Assembly (NCBI GenBank): GCA_943735955.1
Contig: CALSEQ010000033.1
Coordinates: 775,001-839,000 of the forward strand
Length of the DNA: 64,000 bases
Direction: 5' to 3'
Source: Piscicola geometra
Taxonomy: Eukaryota > Annelida > Clitellata > Hirudinida > Piscicolidae
Shown: piece by piece, positions 61,270-64,000 of the stretch
Position numbering within the stretch: the stretch's first letter is position 1
Layout: each line of letters opens with the position of its first letter
Position numbers and translations under genes: made by a program
Notes under the pieces: model-generated
The model's database searches: none
Told to the model about the DNA's origin: nothing
The model's input: the letters and a program-made list of their open reading frames with translations, nothing else

Positions 61270-62080
61270 TATATGTAAATATGCAAATATGCAATATATG
61301 CAAGTATGCAATATATGCAAATATGCAATATATGTAAACATGCAATTTATGTAAATATCCAATATATGTAAATATGCAATATATGTAAATATCCAATATA
61401 TGTAAATATGCAATATATGTAAATATGCAATATATGTAAATATGCAATATATGCAAATATGCAATATATGTAAATATGCAATATATGTGAATATGCAATA
61501 TATGTAAATATGCAATATATGTAAATATGCAATATATGTAATTATGCAATATATGTAAATATGCAATATATGTAAATATGCAATATATGTAAATATGCAA
61601 TATATGTAAGTATGCAATATATGTAAATATGCAATATATGTAAATATGCAAATATGCAAAATATGAAAATATTCAAGATATGTAAATATGCAATATATGT
61701 AAATATGCAATATAGGTAAATATGCAATATATGTAAATATGCAATATATGTAAATATGCAATATATGTAAATATGCAATATATGTAAATATGCAATATAT
61801 GTGAGTATGCAATATATGTAAATATGCAAATATGCAATATATGCAAGTATGCAATATATGCAAATATGCAATATATGTAAACATGCAATTTATGTAAATA
61901 TCCAATATATGTAAATATGCAATATATGTAAATATGCAATATATGTAAATATGCAATATATGTAAATATGCAATATATGTAAATATGCAATATATGCAAA
62001 TATGCAATATATGTAAATATGCAATATATGTGAATATGCAATATATGTAAATATGCAATATATGTAAATATGCAATATAT
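61270..62080 (+). repeat. 543-bp offset repeat, again 1799 bp further on
   Basis: A C-block with AAGTATGC followed by AAACATGCAATTTATG and AATATCCAATAT occurs near 61.29-61.36 kb, again 543 bp downstream near 61.83-61.90 kb, and again 1,799 bp after that near 63.63-63.70 kb. 543 equals 31 units plus two 8-mers. Confidence 0.78.
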
Positions 62081-62259
62081 GTAATTATGCAATATATGTA
62101 AATATGCAATATATGTAAATATGCAATATATGTAAATATGCAATATATGTAAATATGCAATTTTCGTAAATATGCAATATATGTGAATATTCAATATATG
62201 TAAATATGAAATATATGTAAATATGCAATATATGTAAATATGCAATATATGTAAATATG

Positions 62260-63365
62260 CAATATATGTTAATATGCAATATATGTAAATATGCAATATA
62301 TGTAAATATGCAATATATGTAAACATGCAATATATGTAAATATGCAATATATGTAAATATACAATATATGTAAATATGCAATATATGTAAATATGCAAAA
62401 ATGCAATATATGCAAAAATGCAATATATGCAAATATGCAAAATATGCAAATATGCAATATATGTAAATATGCAATATATGTAAATATGCAATATATGTAA
62501 ATATGCAATATATGTAAATATGCAAATATGCAATATATGCAAATATGCAATATATGCAAATATGCAATATATGCAAATATGCAATATATGTAAATATGCA
62601 ATATATGTAAATGTGCAATATATGTAAATATGCAATATATGTAAATATGCATTATATGTAAATATGCAATATATGTAAATATGCAATATATGTAAATATG
62701 CAATATATGTAAATATGCAATATATGCAAATATGCAATATATGTAAATATGCAATATATGTGAATATGCAATATATGTAAATATGCAATATATGTAAATA
62801 TGCAATATATGTAATTATGCAATGTATGTAAATATGCAATATATGTAAATATGCAATATATGTAAATATGCAATATATGTAAATATGCAATATATGTAAA
62901 TATGCAATATATGTTAATATGCAATATATGTAAATATGCAATATATGTAAATATGCAATATATGTAAACATGCAATATATGTAAATATGCAATATATGTA
63001 AATATACAATATATGTAAATATGCAATATATGTAAATATGCAAAAATGCAATATATGCAAAAATGCAATATATGCAAATATGCAAAATATGCAAATATGC
63101 AATATATGTAAATATGCAATATATGTAAATATGCAATATATGTAAATATGCAATATATGTAAATATGCAAATATGCAATATATGCAAATATGCAATATAT
63201 GCAAATATGCAATATATGCAAATATGCAATATATGTAAATATGCAATATATGTAAATATGCAATATATGTAAATATGCAATATATGTAAATATGCATTAT
63301 ATGTAAATATGCAATATATGTAAATATGCAATATATGTAAATATGCAATATATGTAAATATGCAA
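62260..63365 (+). repeat. 645-bp offset duplication
   Basis: GTTAATATGC at about 62269 and 62914, a TATACAATATATG unit, the AAAAATGC pair and CAAAATATGC (62438, 63083) repeat at 645 bp, equal to 37 units plus two 8-mers. The homologous parts are about 62.26-62.72 and 62.91-63.36 kb. An older copy of the CAAAATATGC block lies 1,697 bp upstream, at 60741. Confidence 0.82.
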
Positions 63366-64000
63366 TGTATGTAAATATGCAATATATGTAAATATGCAAT
63401 ATATGTAAATATGCAATATATGTAAATATGCAATATATGTAAATATGCAAATATGAAATATATGCAAAGATGCAATATATGCAAATATGCAATATATGCA
63501 AATATGCAATATATGTAAATATGCAATATATGTAAATATGCAATATATGAAAATATGCAATATATGTAAATATGCAATATATGTAAATATGCAATATATG
63601 TGAGTATGCAATATATGTAAATATGCAAATATGCAATATATGCAAGTATGCAATATATGCAAATATGCAATATATGTAAACATGCAATTTATGTAAATAT
63701 CCAATATATGTAAATATGCAATATATGTAAATATGCAATATATGTAAATATGCAATATATGTAAATATGCAATATATGTAAATATGCAATATATGCAAAT
63801 ATGCAATATATGTAAATATGCAATATATGTGAATATGCAATATATGTAAATATGCAATATATGTAAATATGCAATATATGTAATTATGCAATATATGTAA
63901 ATATGCAATATATGTAAATATGCAATATATGTAAATATGCAATATATGTAAGTATGCAATATATGTAAATATGCAATATATGTAAATATGCAAATATGCA

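Larger units (their letters stand above)
1..64000 (+). repeat. 17-bp AT-rich minisatellite/satellite array filling the window
   Basis: The + strand reads as head-to-tail copies of ATATGTAAATATGCAAT from the first base to the last, in one orientation only. The consensus has 8 A, 6 T, 2 G and 1 C, so 14 of 17 bases are A or T and the + strand is purine-rich. Most units are exact or carry one substitution. The register is broken only by lone 8-bp half-units, rare lone 9-bp half-units and very rare single-base deletions. The array runs past both window ends, so its total size is unknown. Arrays this long are typical of eukaryotic heterochromatin; chromosomal location and species cannot be read from the sequence. 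No gene, RNA gene, transposon, promoter or terminator was recognised anywhere in it. Confidence 0.98.
52000..64000 (+). repeat. Higher-order domain IV
   Basis: Diagnostic variants are GCTATATATG, GTGAGTATGC, GTGACTATGC, AAATATGAAATATATGC, AATATCCAATAT and GCAATTTTCG. GCTATATATG occurs at 53729, 55112, 56725, 58024 and 59433, giving spacings of 1383, 1613, 1299 and 1409 bp. From about 60.6 kb a different set appears, centred on the variant CAAAATATGC (60741, 62438, 63083). The array continues past the right end of the window. GCTATATATG also occurs in domain III from 46.2 kb, so the border is gradual. Confidence 0.72.

Noticed and set aside
1..64000. CRISPR array
   Set aside because: Units are contiguous with no unique spacers, the unit is too short, and there are no cas genes.
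1..64000. Telomeric repeat
   Set aside because: No TTAGGG, TTTAGGG or TTAGG-like unit. The 17-mer is not G-rich on either strand.
1..64000. CENP-B box or known centromere motif
   Set aside because: The CENP-B box needs CpG dinucleotides in a fixed pattern, and the consensus has none. A centromere role cannot be excluded but nothing in the sequence supports it.
1..64000. TATA boxes and polyadenylation signals (TATATA, AATAAA)
   Set aside because: They occur as part of the repeating unit or of common variants and have no associated gene, so they carry no information.
1..64000. tRNA, rRNA, riboswitch or terminator
   Set aside because: No GC-rich stem, no conserved RNA core and no unique sequence long enough to hold one.
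1..64000. Large inverted repeat or hairpin
   Set aside because: The minus-strand unit (with its TTTACATATATTGC core) was not found in + orientation anywhere; all units run the same way.
1..64000. Pure assembly artefact (collapsed or invented repeat)
   Set aside because: Modules carry ordered private variants and domain-specific marks, which is hard to invent. Single duplications, such as the 747-bp pair, could still be assembly errors and are flagged separately.

Overview
The whole 64,000-base window is one uninterrupted head-to-tail tandem array of a 17-bp minisatellite, consensus ATATGTAAATATGCAAT on the + strand (about 82% A+T, no CpG in the consensus, roughly 3,700 unit equivalents). Reading from base 1 to base 64,000 I found no single-copy sequence, no interruption by a transposon, no inverted segment and no gene. 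Arrays of this size are known from eukaryotic satellite DNA (pericentromeric, subtelomeric, sex-chromosome or B-chromosome heterochromatin) and would be exceptional in a bacterium or archaeon. The sequence gives no basis for naming a species.

Unit structure: the 17-mer is a 9-mer plus an 8-mer of related sequence, AATATATGT + AAATATGC. Most units have T at the last base of the 9-mer (T-type). About every 300 bp the phase is broken by a lone extra 8-mer, AAATATGC, usually followed by one to six units whose 9-mer ends in C (C-type, AATATATGC). I call this composite the C-block. Rarer forms are a lone extra 9-mer, and runs of three consecutive 8-mers.

Large-scale layout: shared private variants define four loosely bounded domains. 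Domain I (1 to about 24.3 kb) carries CAGTATATG, CAACATATG, ATAGGTAAAT, ATCGATG and ATACGTGAAT. Domain II (about 24.3-42.2 kb) carries TTCAATATTTG, GTAATAACGCAATAAATG, ATAAGTAAAT and AAAATAGGT. Domain III (about 42.2-52 kb) is dominated by two copies of a block of nearly 5 kb. Domain IV (about 52-64 kb) carries GCTATATATG, GTGAGTATGC and GCAATTTTCG. Within the domains, higher-order modules of about 0.5-2.5 kb are repeated in tandem, and some are dispersed. Almost all offsets equal whole 17-mers plus a small number of 8-mers.

Coding potential: the consensus has no stop codon in any of the three minus-strand frames. Because 17 is not a multiple of 3, each minus frame runs through the same 17-residue cycle, which gives meaningless open frames up to 1,259 codons. 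The + strand has a TAA every 51 bp in every frame. None of this is annotated as coding. The informative content is the unit architecture and the record of unequal exchange, slippage and segmental duplication held in the variants.
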